Source: JBGSWL01 sp041752455 (GTDB taxonomy: Bacteria > Pseudomonadota > Alphaproteobacteria > Rhizobiales > Rhizobiaceae). Taken from it: a DNA stretch of 15,982 nucleotides. This document shows, piece after piece, positions 1-8,521 of the stretch. A program made the position numbers and the translations under genes. The stretch covers positions 1 through 15,982 of the forward strand of contig JBGSWL010000062.1 in NCBI GenBank assembly GCA_041752455.1. Direction: 5' to 3'. The number at the start of each line of letters is the position of its first letter. Position 1 is the first letter of the stretch. The notes beneath the pieces were generated by a model that saw only the letters and a list, made by a program, of their open reading frames with translations, was not told the DNA's origin and did no database searches.

Positions 1-996
1 GACGTGGCAGCCAAAGCCGCGCAGGCGGGGCGGCTCGGCTATACCGCAGCCCTCGGGCGCAGCGAAACGCGGGCGGCCATCGCCGCGCATTATCTCGATC
101 ACTATGGTTTGCACGTGGACCCGGCCCGCATCGCGGTCACGACCGGTTCGTCCGCGGGATTTTCGCTGGCCTTTCTGGCGCTGACCGAACCCGGTGCTCG
201 TGTTGCGATAACCGCGCCGGGTTACCCGGCCTATCGCAACATCATCGGCGCCCTGTCGCTGGAGGTGGTGGAGCTACCGGTCTCGGGCCGGGCGTTCGAT
301 CTTGATGCACTTGTCGCAGAACATCGCCGCAAGCCGATCGACGTGCTGCTGCTCGCCAGCCCGGCCAACCCGACCGGCGCCGGGCTGACGTCGGGCGAAC
401 TTCAGGCGGTCATTGAAACCTGCCGCGACCTCGGCATCGCATTCATCTCCGACGAGATCTATCACCGGCTGCGCTATGACGGCGCGGACACTTCGGCGCT
501 GGCGTTCGGCGATGACATGATCATCGTCAATTCGTTTTCCAAGTTCTACTGCATGACGGGCTGGCGGATCGGATGGATGGTGCTGCCGGTGGATCTGGTG
601 CGCCCGGTCGAGCGGCTGGCGCAAAGCCTCTACATCTCTGCGCCCGACCTGTCACAGATCGCCGCGCCGACCGCGTTCGCCTGCACGGCAGAATACGAGG
701 CGATCAAGGATGGCTACCGTGCCAACCGGGCACTGTTGCTGGACCGCCTGCCAAGGCTCGGCATTCCGTTTGCAGCCGCACCCGATGGCGCGTTCTATGC
801 TTGGTGCGATGTGAGCCGCCATTGCACGGACTCCATGCAGTTCGCCAAGGCCATGCTGGAGGAAATCCATGTTGCGGCGGCGCCCGGCATCGATTTCGAT
901 CCGTTTGGCGGCCACAAATTCATGCGTTTTTCCTACGCAGGCGATTTTGCCGCGATGGACGAAGCCACCGACCGTCTGGCGCGCTGGCTCGCTTGA
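1..996 (+). CDS. Class I/II pyridoxal-phosphate aminotransferase, 5' end cut by the window
   Basis: This is the C-terminal 331 codons of a fold-type I PLP aminotransferase; the reading frame is open from base 1, so about 50-60 N-terminal residues lie outside the window (family members are usually 380-400 residues). Visible motifs in order: SPANPTG, whose Asn contacts PLP; the SDEIYH block, with the Asp that pairs with the pyridine nitrogen; NSFSKFYCMTGWRIGW, where the Lys encoded at 541-543 is the Schiff-base lysine; and FMRFSYA near the C-terminus, whose Arg should bind the substrate carboxylate. These are standard aspartate/aromatic-type family features; the actual amino donor cannot be told from sequence. 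It converges on rne with a terminator between them, so it is transcribed separately. Confidence 0.93.
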   Translation, partial: DVAAKAAQAGRLGYTAALGRSETRAAIAAHYLDHYGLHVDPARIAVTTGSSAGFSLAFLALTEPGARVAITAPGYPAYRNIIGALSLEVVELPVSGRAFDLDALVAEHRRKPIDVLLLASPANPTGAGLTSGELQAVIETCRDLGIAFISDEIYHRLRYDGADTSALAFGDDMIIVNSFSKFYCMTGWRIGWMVLPVDLVRPVERLAQSLYISAPDLSQIAAPTAFACTAEYEAIKDGYRANRALLLDRLPRLGIPFAAAPDGAFYAWCDVSRHCTDSMQFAKAMLEEIHVAAAPGIDFDPFGGHKFMRFSYAGDFAAMDEATDRLARWLA

Positions 997-1003
997 AACA
1001 AAA

Positions 1004-1034
1004 AACCGCGCCAGATCAAAGATCTGACGCGGTT
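1004..1034 (-). terminator. Rho-independent terminator of rne
   Basis: A 14-base arm (1004-1017) pairs with 1021-1034 around an AAA loop, with one C/A mismatch on the plus strand that becomes a G-U pair on the minus strand. Reading the minus strand, the stem is followed directly by TTTTTTG, so it fits best as the terminator of rne. On the plus strand the T run is short, but the hairpin may also help end the convergent aminotransferase transcript. Confidence 0.8.
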
Positions 1035-1067
1035 TGATGATTCACGGTTTGCGCACCAGCCCGGCGA

Positions 1068-3884
1068 TCAGCCGAAAAAACCTTTTCCTTTGGCCCACCA
1101 GCCGCCGCGCTTGGGTTTGTCGGCATCGGCAGCCGTGCTGACCACGACCGGCTCGACATCTAGCTTGATCGTTGACGCCGTCGCCCGCGCCCGCTTCGGC
1201 GCGGCTGTGGGTTCAACCTCAGGCGCCTCGATGACAACGGCAGCGACTGGCTCCGGTATTTCCGCTGCAGCCTCGGGCGCAGGTTCCACCGCGGCTTCAA
1301 CCACCGCAACTGCCGTATCGACGTCCAAGACTTCCGGTTCAGCAATGGTGTCGTCTTCGGCCAAAGCCTCGGACGCTGGCGTATCGAACGCACCGGATGC
1401 AACGAGGTCAGCCAACGGGCCAACCGGTTCCGCATCAGGCGTCAGCGATACGCGCTCGCGGCGGTTCTTGCCGCCCCGACGACCGCGCGAACGGCGGCGA
1501 CGCTTGCGCCCGTCTTTCGCATCGCCGTTGCCTTCGGCAGCAACGCCATCGGCCTCATCCTCGTCGTCATCACTGCCTTCGATTTCATCGCTGTCATCGT
1601 CTTCGGCAGCGTTCGCATTGGTCATGGCCGCATGGACGGGCGGCGCGGCGCGATCACCCTCACGGTCACGGTCGCGACCACCACGGCGACGGCGGCGGCG
1701 ACGGCGCGAACGGTCGTCACCGGCTTCCTCGGCTTCAGCCGGCGCGGCAATGCCGTCACTGTCGTCTTCGTCATCATCGACGGCGTCCGCAACCGAACCG
1801 GTCTCCGCGACCGCCAGCGTTGTCTGCACACCGGCATCATCGCCGTCGTCGTCATCATCATCATCGGACGCGCGACCGATCCCGACGGCACCTGTCGCAG
1901 GACGCCGTTCCACGACTTCGGCAACCGCGCCGCGATCGATGGCAAACATTTCCGCGCCGGTGGTGTTGTCGATCGAGACCGTGATGCGAACACCAAAGCG
2001 CTCTTCCATGTCGGCCAGCGTGTCGCGCTTGTTGTTGAGCACATACATCGCGGTGTCGCCGCTGGTGCGTACCGTCACGTGGGTGCGCGGATTGCGCAGC
2101 AGCCAATCTTCAAGCGAGCGGATCAGATGCAGCGCGACCGACTGCGGCGAGCGGACATGGCCTGTGCCGCCGCAATGCGAACAGATCTGCATCGTGCTCT
2201 CGAGAACGCTGGCGCGCATGCGCTGGCGGCTCATTTCCATCAGGCCGAAATGCGAGATCCGGCCCAGCTGGATCCGCGCCCGGTCGTTCTTCAGGCAGTC
2301 CTTGAGCTTCTTCTCGACCGAACGGTTGTTACGGCCTTCTTCCATGTCGATGAAATCGATGACGATCAGACCGGCCAGATCGCGCAGGCGAAGTTGGCGG
2401 GCCACTTCCTCGGCCGCTTCCAAATTGGTGGCGAGTGCCGTTTCTTCGATGGAATGCTCACGCGTCGACTTGCCCGAGTTGACGTCGATCGCAACCAGCG
2501 CCTCGGTCTGGTTGATGATGATGTAGCCGCCTGATTTCAGGGTCACTTGCGGCTGGATCAGCTTGTCGAGCTGCGCTTCGATGCCGGTCCGGGCGAGGAT
2601 CGGCGCGGTATCATCCCAGCGCTTCACCATCTTGACCTGATCAGGCATCAGCATCTTCATGAAGTCGCGCGCTTCGCGGTAGCCCTCTTCGCCGGCCACG
2701 ACGATCTCGCCGATGTCCTTGTTGTAGAGATCGCGGATCGAACGCTTGATCAGGCTGCCTTCTTCATAGACGAGGGCAGGGGCCGTCGAAGCGAGCGTCA
2801 GATCACGCACGCTGTCCCACAGCCGCATCAGATATTCGTAGTCGCGCTCGATTTCCTGCGGTGTGCGGCTGGCGCCTGCAGTGCGCAGGATGACGCCCAT
2901 GCCCTGCGGCACGTCGAGATCCTTGACGAGATCCTTGAGACGCTTGCGGTCGCCGGCGCTGGTGATCTTGCGCGAAATGCCGCCGCCACGGGCGGTGTTC
3001 GGCATCAGCACGGAGTAACGTCCGGCGAGCGACAGATAGGTGGTCAGCGCCGCACCCTTGTTGCCGCGTTCTTCCTTGACGACCTGGACGAGGATCACCT
3101 GACGGCGCTTGATGACTTCCTGAATCTTGTACTGGCGGCGCGCAAGACGTTTGCGCGGACGGCTTTCCTCGATCGCATCATCTTCGCCGACGTCGTCGAT
3201 CACCTCTTCTTCTTCATTGCCATCATGATCGCTGTCATCGGCATCATCATCATCGTCATCAGACGCTGCAAATGCGTGAGTGGCAGCTTCCGAGACCTTG
3301 TCGCCGGCATCATGCGCCGCTGCGATGGTTGCGGGCTCGCCATCCTCGGCTTTCGCTGACGCCTGGGCTGCTTCCCAAGCGGCGATATAGGCATCCATCG
3401 CGACCGGCTCGGCATCCGGCACATTGGCTGAGGCTGCCGCATCCTTCGAGGCGTTCTGGTCGCGACCGTCGCGACGGTCATTGCCGCCGGAACGCCGACG
3501 CCGACCCTTGCGTGCGCGACCGCCGTTGCCATTGCCATTGCCATTGGCATGTCCGTTGCCCGCAGGTTCGGCCTCATCGGCGAACTCTGATTCGGCAAGC
3601 CTTGCCTCTTCTTCGACCAGCGCCTGCCGGTCGGCCAAGGGGATCTGGTAATAGTCGGGGTGGATTTCGGAGAAGGCGAGGAAGCCGTGCCGGTTGCCGC
3701 CGTAGTCGACAAAGGCCGCCTGAAGCGAGGGCTCCACGCGCGTCACTTTTGCGAGATAGATGTTCCCGCGGATCTGGCGCTTGTGCTGTGATTCGAAGTC
3801 GAATTCTTCTAATCGGCTACCTTTGGTGACGACAACGCGGGTTTCCTCCGGATGGGAGGTATCGATGATCATTTTGCTGGACAT
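1068..3884 (-). CDS. rne: Ribonuclease E (RNase E/G family)
   Basis: Endoribonuclease that starts mRNA decay and processes stable RNA; 938 residues from the ATG at 3884. That start (MSSKMIIDTSHPEETRVVV) matches the usual RNase E N-terminus; an in-frame ATG at 3932 adds 16 residues of unlike composition and is judged not used. The S1 domain opens near residue 38 (RGNIYLAKV...FVDYGGNRHGFLAF) but is split by a ~160-residue insert (about 100-255) with Asn-Gly repeats, an Arg-rich patch and Asp runs, then resumes at IQEVIKRRQVILVQV. The catalytic metal aspartates lie in AIDVNSG (D467) and IVIDFIDM (D510). CSHCGGTG (C568, C571) is the zinc-link. The rest is a disordered tail with alternating Asp runs and Arg blocks (727-734, 794-810), expected to bind RNA and degradosome partners, ending GGWWAKGKGFFG. 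Divergent from amiC. Confidence 0.97.
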   Translation of the reverse strand: MSSKMIIDTSHPEETRVVVTKGSRLEEFDFESQHKRQIRGNIYLAKVTRVEPSLQAAFVDYGGNRHGFLAFSEIHPDYYQIPLADRQALVEEEARLAESEFADEAEPAGNGHANGNGNGNGGRARKGRRRRSGGNDRRDGRDQNASKDAAASANVPDAEPVAMDAYIAAWEAAQASAKAEDGEPATIAAAHDAGDKVSEAATHAFAASDDDDDDADDSDHDGNEEEEVIDDVGEDDAIEESRPRKRLARRQYKIQEVIKRRQVILVQVVKEERGNKGAALTTYLSLAGRYSVLMPNTARGGGISRKITSAGDRKRLKDLVKDLDVPQGMGVILRTAGASRTPQEIERDYEYLMRLWDSVRDLTLASTAPALVYEEGSLIKRSIRDLYNKDIGEIVVAGEEGYREARDFMKMLMPDQVKMVKRWDDTAPILARTGIEAQLDKLIQPQVTLKSGGYIIINQTEALVAIDVNSGKSTREHSIEETALATNLEAAEEVARQLRLRDLAGLIVIDFIDMEEGRNNRSVEKKLKDCLKNDRARIQLGRISHFGLMEMSRQRMRASVLESTMQICSHCGGTGHVRSPQSVALHLIRSLEDWLLRNPRTHVTVRTSGDTAMYVLNNKRDTLADMEERFGVRITVSIDNTTGAEMFAIDRGAVAEVVERRPATGAVGIGRASDDDDDDDGDDAGVQTTLAVAETGSVADAVDDDEDDSDGIAAPAEAEEAGDDRSRRRRRRRRGGRDRDREGDRAAPPVHAAMTNANAAEDDDSDEIEGSDDDEDEADGVAAEGNGDAKDGRKRRRRSRGRRGGKNRRERVSLTPDAEPVGPLADLVASGAFDTPASEALAEDDTIAEPEVLDVDTAVAVVEAAVEPAPEAAAEIPEPVAAVVIEAPEVEPTAAPKRARATASTIKLDVEPVVVSTAADADKPKRGGWWAKGKGFFG
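1845..1865. repeat. GTC/ATC trinucleotide run in rne
   Basis: Three GTC units followed by four ATC units on the plus strand, read from the minus strand as seven consecutive Asp codons (GAT x4, GAC x3) in the C-terminal disordered region of RNase E. A similar but shorter ATC-rich run near 3240-3262 encodes the Asp run in the S1 insert. Such runs can change length by slippage without breaking the frame. Confidence 0.8.
3525..3548. repeat. Hexanucleotide tandem repeat in the RNase E S1 insert
   Basis: Four consecutive 6-base units (gttgcc, attgcc, attgcc, attggc) encode alternating Gly-Asn on the minus strand, inside the low-complexity insertion of the RNase E S1 domain. The unit is a multiple of three, so copy-number change would keep the frame. 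Confidence 0.75.
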
Positions 3885-4140
3885 GGTTCTTTCTTTCGCC
3901 GGGCGGCGCTGAAAGAGCTGAGCGAACTCCAAAGGAGGATGGCTGGCTGCAATCGCGCCCGACGCCGGCGAGGATCGATCGACCCAAGCGGCGTGAAACG
4001 CCCGAATTTGTGGTGATGTGCCGCATGGACCGAGGCAGTGTGGTCCGGTAGGTCACGTCGCAACGCAACGATGGCCCGGGCCTGCCTGCTGTTCTCGCTT
4101 GTCCAGAAACTTCGGTCATACGGCAATCGGTTTCAATTTG

Positions 4141-4289
4141 GGCTCGAGGATCGAGCCGTGGAATGTTGCTTCACGAAGAAGCTGGCGCCTGAGAAAACCG
4201 GCGCCCTAAAAACCTTGGCGCTGGACGAGGCGAGCGCTTCGGCAAATCGAGTACGGGCAGCATCGGTCTGCGAACCGTTGGCTGCTGCC
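4141..4289 (-). promoter_or_regulatory. Hairpin-rich putative 5' leader of rne
   Basis: Four stem-loops occur in 149 bases. Read in rne direction: GGCAGCA/TGCTGCC (4256-4262 with 4283-4289) enclosing an inner CGGT/ACCG stem (4264-4267 with 4274-4277); GGCGCC/GGCGCC (4184-4189 with 4200-4205); GCTTC/GAAGC (4168-4172 with 4178-4182); and a perfect GGCTCGA/TCGAGCC stem with a 3-base loop (4141-4147 with 4151-4157). None has a T tract, so they are not terminators. Known for the family: E. coli rne has a long structured leader through which RNase E represses its own mRNA. That this leader does the same is inference. Confidence 0.45.
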
Positions 4290-4295
4290 TTGTCA

Positions 4296-4324
4296 AACTT
4301 AGGGTTTTGCCTTTTGCCGCGCAA
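4296..4324 (-). promoter_or_regulatory. Candidate sigma-70-type promoter for rne
   Basis: On the minus strand TTGCGC (4324-4319) and TAAGTT (4301-4296) are separated by exactly 17 bases. A start about 7 bases downstream would fall at or near 4289, which is the first base of the outermost hairpin of the leader, giving a leader of about 400 bases. The -10 element is a weak match, so this is only a candidate. Confidence 0.25.
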
Positions 4325-4467
4325 GCAGTTTTATTCCGGGATATGGGGCCGGACATCTCAAGGTTGTGCTGGCCTCATGCGAGCCATTTCGCAGCAATTC
4401 TAAAGAAGCTCTTAACCATGAGCCCGCTAGGGTCTATCGCTATGTCGTACCAATCGCAGGTCAGGTC

Positions 4468-5736
4468 ATGATCGCAAACATCAAGGCTGCGGGTTTTCCT
4501 GCCGGCGTGCGCGTTGCGGCCAAACGGGCTGCCGCGTGCCTGCTGGTCGGCCTTTGTTGTCTTTCCTTGCTCGCCGGACCGGCCGCCGCCGCGTTCGACG
4601 GCCCCGTCGCTGTCGATATTCGCAGCGCCGGTGATGCCGACAACGCGCGCGTCATTGTTTCCTTCGACCGGCCGGTTTCGGCCAATCATCAGTTGCTGGA
4701 CCACCCGCAGCGGCTCGTCCTCGACTTTGAACGCATCGGCTACGGGTTTGATCCGGCCAGTCTGGGCGAGGGCGAACTTGTGCGCGCATTCCGGTTTGGC
4801 GACATGAGCGACACCGCGTCACGCATGATCTTCGAAATCGGCTCGCCATTCGTGGTGCGTGAGATCAATGCCACCAGCGATGCCGGCCTGCATCAACTGG
4901 TCATCGATATTGCACGCGCCGACGACACCGCGTTCCGCCGCGCAATCACCGATCAGGTCCAGACCGCTTCGGTCGTACGCCAAGAGGCAAAACGTGATCG
5001 CCTCGGCGCCAATGTCACGGACGCGCGGTCGCAATTTGTCGTCGTGCTGGACGCAGGCCATGGCGGAATCGATTCCGGTGCCATCGGCAAGGCCGGCACG
5101 CGGGAAAAGGACGTGACGCTGGCTTTTTCCAAGGAACTCCGCGCAGCGCTCGCCGCACACCCGGGTGTCAAGGTTGTGATGACAAGGGACAAGGACACCT
5201 TCATTCCACTGGATGATCGTGTCTGCACAGGGCGCCAGGCCAACGCGTCCCTGTTCGTCTCGATCCATGCTGATTCGGTGCGCCAGAATTTTGTGCGCGG
5301 CGCGACCGTCTACACGATCTCGGAAAAGGCCTCGGACGCCGTCGCAGCCGAAATCGCGACGTCGGAAAATTCGTCCGACGCCATCGCCGGCATCACCTAT
5401 GAAGACACCGAGCCAGCCGTCGCCGACATCCTCGTCGATCTTGCGCGCCAGGAAACGCTGGGCTTTTCGGTCCAGTTCGCGCGCCTTGCGGTCTCGCGCA
5501 TCGCGAGCGCCGCCCGCATGATCAAGAACCCGCACCGCCACGCCGGTTTCCGCGTCCTCAAGGCACCGGATGTGCCCTCGGTTCTCGTCGAACTCGGCTA
5601 TTTGTCAAATGCTGACGACGAAAAGCTCCTGACCGACCCGAAGTGGCGTCACGATGTGGCTGTTGAGCTGGCGCAATCGATCGCCGATTTTGCCGAACTG
5701 TCCGGTCATGTCGTTGCGCAAAGTGATGGAAATTGA
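4468..5736 (+). CDS. amiC: Periplasmic N-acetylmuramoyl-L-alanine amidase (AmiC-like)
   Basis: Zinc amidase that cuts the bond between MurNAc and L-Ala in peptidoglycan, needed to separate daughter cells. The ATG at 4468 gives 422 residues and starts a signal peptide: basic n-region, hydrophobic core LLVGLCCLSLLAG, likely cleavage after the Ala run near residue 41. AGGTCAGG lies just upstream. The frame is open to an ATG at 4366, but those 34 extra codons would bury the signal peptide. Residues ~45-150 look like an AMIN (septal targeting) domain; ~188-415 are Amidase_3, with zinc ligands in DAGHGG (H198), REKD (E213) and SIHAD (H267) and the catalytic Glu in VLVELGYLSN (E375). It lies 219 bases upstream of PBP1A on the same strand, an order well known in Hyphomicrobiales. 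Confidence 0.95.
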   Translation: MIANIKAAGFPAGVRVAAKRAAACLLVGLCCLSLLAGPAAAAFDGPVAVDIRSAGDADNARVIVSFDRPVSANHQLLDHPQRLVLDFERIGYGFDPASLGEGELVRAFRFGDMSDTASRMIFEIGSPFVVREINATSDAGLHQLVIDIARADDTAFRRAITDQVQTASVVRQEAKRDRLGANVTDARSQFVVVLDAGHGGIDSGAIGKAGTREKDVTLAFSKELRAALAAHPGVKVVMTRDKDTFIPLDDRVCTGRQANASLFVSIHADSVRQNFVRGATVYTISEKASDAVAAEIATSENSSDAIAGITYEDTEPAVADILVDLARQETLGFSVQFARLAVSRIASAARMIKNPHRHAGFRVLKAPDVPSVLVELGYLSNADDEKLLTDPKWRHDVAVELAQSIADFAELSGHVVAQSDGN

Positions 5737-5858
5737 CCGCCGATTCGCGGGATTTGAACCTGTTTGGTTGCAAAAATGCATGCTTGGCCGCAAATGTGCA
5801 TACCCGGAGTTGCGTTGGACGAAGTTTGCGTTGCATGGCTGGAGGCTGACATGGCCTT

Positions 5859-5874
5859 CGTCATGTTCATGACG
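5859..5874. promoter_or_regulatory. 16-base palindrome upstream of the PBP1A gene
   Basis: CGTCATG (5859-5865) and CATGACG (5868-5874) form a perfect inverted repeat with a 2-base centre, about 80 bases before the PBP1A start. Its size and symmetry suit a dimeric repressor or activator site, but no regulator is identified and it may be chance. Confidence 0.3.
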
Positions 5875-5955
5875 CATTCAGGTTCCAGCGCACCATAGGG
5901 TGCCGCCATATCGCTTGAACGCAGCACGCAGGCGCGTTTTGACAAGGCAGAATTG

Positions 5956-8418
5956 ATGCTTCGATTGATAGGTTACTTCTTCGGTATCGGCGTCGTGGGC
6001 TTTCTGCTCGTGGCCGCCGGTGTTGTCATTTATATTGGCGACCTGGCCGACGAATTGCCCGACTACGAAGTGCTCGCCAGCTACGAGCCGCCGGTGACGA
6101 CCCGGTTCCATTCGGTCGATGGACAGTTGATGGGTGAGTTTGCCCGCCAGCGACGGTTGTTCCTGCCGATCCAGGCCGTACCTGACCGCGTCAAGGCGGC
6201 ATTCCTTTCGGCGGAAGACAAGAATTTCTATCGCCACAAGGGTGTCGACTTCCTGGCGCTCGCCCGCGCCATGGTCGCCAACATCGAAAACGTACGCAAT
6301 GATCGCCGCCTGATCGGCGCGTCCACGATCACCCAGCAGGTGGCCAAGAACTTCCTTCTGACCAACGACCGGACTATCGACCGCAAGATCAAGGAAGCGA
6401 TTCTCGCCTTCCGCATCGAGCAGGCCTATTCCAAGGACCGCATTCTCGAACTCTATCTCAACGAGATTTTCTTCGGCGCGGGTGCCTACGGCATCGCCGG
6501 CGCGGCGCTGACCTATTTCGGCAAGGCGGTGAACGAACTGGATCTGCATGAAGCGGCCTATCTTGCCGTACTGCCCAAGGCGCCGTCCAACTACCACCCG
6601 TTCGACGACACCGAGGACGCGCTCGAGCGCCGCAACTGGATCATCGACCGCATGGTCGAGAACGGCTACGTGACCGCTGCCGAGGCCGAGGATGCGCAGG
6701 GCCGTGACCTTGGCGTCAACTTCCGCCGGTCGGGCGAATTCGTCTTTGCGTCCGAGTATTTCACCGAGGAAGTGCGCAAGCAGATCATCGAGCGCTACGG
6801 CAACGATGCGCTTTACGAGGGCGGTCTTTCGGTGCGCACGACGCTTGATCCGGCAATGCAGGACGAAGCGCGGCTGTCGCTTCAGCGCGGCCTTGTCAAT
6901 TTCGACCGCAATTGGGGATGGCGCGGCGCGCTCGGCACGGTGGATGTGTCCGGCGACTGGGGCCCGGCCTTGGCGGCCTTCGAACCATTCAAGGATGTGC
7001 CGGAATGGAAGCTCGCCGTTGTTCTGGCGGTGGGCGAAGAGGGGGCCGATATCGGCCTTCGCCCGGCAAAGAACCTTGCTGGCGTTGTTTCGGCCGAACG
7101 TGTGACCGGGCGCATTGCAGCCGAGGACATGCAGTGGGCGATGCGCCTGCGGATCGATGCGGAAAAGACCGCCAAAGCTGCGACCCTTGATGAAGTGATC
7201 AAGCCCGGCGACGTGGTGCTGGTCGAAGCCAATGCCGAAGGCGGCGGATACGGGCTTCGGCAGGTTCCAGGAGTTTCCGGGGCATTGGTTGCCATGGACC
7301 CAAATACCGGGCGCGTCCTCGCGATGACCGGGGGCTTTTCGTTCTACGACAGCCAGTTCAATCGGGCGACGCAAGCCTATCGCCAGCCCGGTTCGTCGTT
7401 CAAGCCGTTTGTCTACGCTGCAGCGCTGGACAATGGCTACACGCCGGCTTCGGTGATCATGGATGCGCCGATCTCGTTGGTCTCCGGCAACGAAGTCTGG
7501 GAACCGAAGAACTATGACGGCGGCGACGGGGCAGGGCCTTCGACGCTGCGCCTTGGTATCGAGCGGTCGCGAAACCTGATGACCGTCCGCCTCGCCAAGG
7601 ACATGGGCATGAAGCTGGTTGCGGAATATGCCGAACAGTTCGGCATCTACGACCGTCTGTCACCCGTGCTTGCGATGTCGCTCGGCTCCGGCGAAACAAC
7701 GGTACTGCGCATGGTGTCCGCCTATGCAGTGCTTGCCAATGGCGGCCGGCAGATCAAGCCGTCGATGATCGACCGCATCCAGGACCGCTACGGGCGCACG
7801 ATCTACAAGCAGGACAGCCGTCTTTGCGAGGGATGCAATTCAACCCAATGGCTCAATCAAGGCGAGCCGGAACTGGTGGACACCCGCGAAATCGTGCTCG
7901 ATCCGATGACGGCCTACCAGATCACATCAATGATGGAAGGCGTGGTCAAGCGCGGCACGGCAACCAAACTCAATGACCTTGGCCGTCCGATTGCCGGAAA
8001 GACCGGCACCACCAACGACTACAAGGATGCCTGGTTTGTCGGCTATACGCCGAACCTGGTGACCGGTGTATTCGTCGGTTTCGATCAACCGACATCGATG
8101 GGTCGAGGCGCAACAGGCGGCGAACTGGCGGTTCCGATTTTCCGTGACTTCATGGAAACGGTCATGGCTGATCGCCCGCCGGTCGAGTTTGCCGTGCCGG
8201 AGGGCATGACGCTGATCAACATCGACCGGAAGACCGGTATGAGCTCCGAAGGTGGCGACATCATCGTCGAAGCCTTCAAGCCCGGCACCGGCCCGGCTGA
8301 CAGTTACTTTGTCATTGGTGCCGATGAAGTCGCGGTGCAGCAGACGCAGGAACGGCAACGCAAGATCTCGCCCGCTGCCCAGCAGGCGGTCCAACAGGGC
8401 GCTGGCGGACTTTTCTAA
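5956..8418 (+). CDS. mrcA: Bifunctional penicillin-binding protein 1A
   Basis: Class A PBP that polymerises glycan strands and cross-links peptides at the inner membrane; 820 residues, usual for the family. ATG 5956 is chosen over the adjacent TTG 5953 because AAGG sits 8 bases upstream. Residues ~5-28 are one transmembrane anchor. The glycosyltransferase 51 domain (~50-235) has its catalytic Glu in SAEDKNFYRHKG (E87) and the second Glu in LELYLNEIFFG (E170), plus GASTITQQVAKN. The transpeptidase domain (~425-735) has SSFK (nucleophile S480, K483), SRN (538-540) and KTGTT (682-684). Between them (~315-425) lies the OB-like segment typical of PBP1A. The C-terminus ends in a Gln-rich stretch. 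It is between amiC and prfB on the same strand. ponA is the alternative name. Confidence 0.97.
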   Translation: MLRLIGYFFGIGVVGFLLVAAGVVIYIGDLADELPDYEVLASYEPPVTTRFHSVDGQLMGEFARQRRLFLPIQAVPDRVKAAFLSAEDKNFYRHKGVDFLALARAMVANIENVRNDRRLIGASTITQQVAKNFLLTNDRTIDRKIKEAILAFRIEQAYSKDRILELYLNEIFFGAGAYGIAGAALTYFGKAVNELDLHEAAYLAVLPKAPSNYHPFDDTEDALERRNWIIDRMVENGYVTAAEAEDAQGRDLGVNFRRSGEFVFASEYFTEEVRKQIIERYGNDALYEGGLSVRTTLDPAMQDEARLSLQRGLVNFDRNWGWRGALGTVDVSGDWGPALAAFEPFKDVPEWKLAVVLAVGEEGADIGLRPAKNLAGVVSAERVTGRIAAEDMQWAMRLRIDAEKTAKAATLDEVIKPGDVVLVEANAEGGGYGLRQVPGVSGALVAMDPNTGRVLAMTGGFSFYDSQFNRATQAYRQPGSSFKPFVYAAALDNGYTPASVIMDAPISLVSGNEVWEPKNYDGGDGAGPSTLRLGIERSRNLMTVRLAKDMGMKLVAEYAEQFGIYDRLSPVLAMSLGSGETTVLRMVSAYAVLANGGRQIKPSMIDRIQDRYGRTIYKQDSRLCEGCNSTQWLNQGEPELVDTREIVLDPMTAYQITSMMEGVVKRGTATKLNDLGRPIAGKTGTTNDYKDAWFVGYTPNLVTGVFVGFDQPTSMGRGATGGELAVPIFRDFMETVMADRPPVEFAVPEGMTLINIDRKTGMSSEGGDIIVEAFKPGTGPADSYFVIGADEVAVQQTQERQRKISPAAQQAVQQGAGGLF

Positions 8419-8521
8419 GATACCGTCAGCGCTTTACAGGACGTCGCAGCCTTTTTAAGAGAGCGGGACCGGGCAGGATTTGCTGCCCACCCATTTGCAA
8501 TCACCCGAACAGGTAGATGAC

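Larger units (their letters stand above)
3885..4467. other. Gene-free divergent region between rne and amiC
   Basis: 583 bases with no convincing gene. Open frames up to 121 codons exist on both strands, but their composition is unlike a protein and none has a good ribosome binding site. The region must hold the promoters of both divergent genes. It contains a cluster of inverted repeats (4141-4289, listed separately), a weaker GGACC/GGTCC pair (4027-4031 with 4042-4046) and a 10-base palindrome GGCCCGGGCC at 4073-4082. About 180 bases directly upstream of amiC show nothing clear to me. Confidence 0.75.

Noticed and set aside
1090..3359. Long plus-strand open frames (up to 478 codons) opposite rne
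   Set aside because: Composition is Ser/Arg/Ala-rich with long runs that mirror the Asp and Arg codon blocks of rne on the other strand; no recognisable domain and no ribosome binding site.
4038..4403. Plus-strand 121-codon frame in the rne-amiC gap
   Set aside because: No RBS, no domain-like pattern, and it runs across the inverted-repeat cluster, better explained as a leader RNA.
5878..7374. Minus-strand 498-codon frame opposite PBP1A
   Set aside because: Shadow of a GC-rich gene; the plus strand carries the full set of class A PBP motifs.
8471..8488. GGGCAG/CTGCCC hairpin between PBP1A and prfB as a terminator
   Set aside because: Only a 6-bp stem with no following T run; it may be part of the prfB leader, but no role can be supported.
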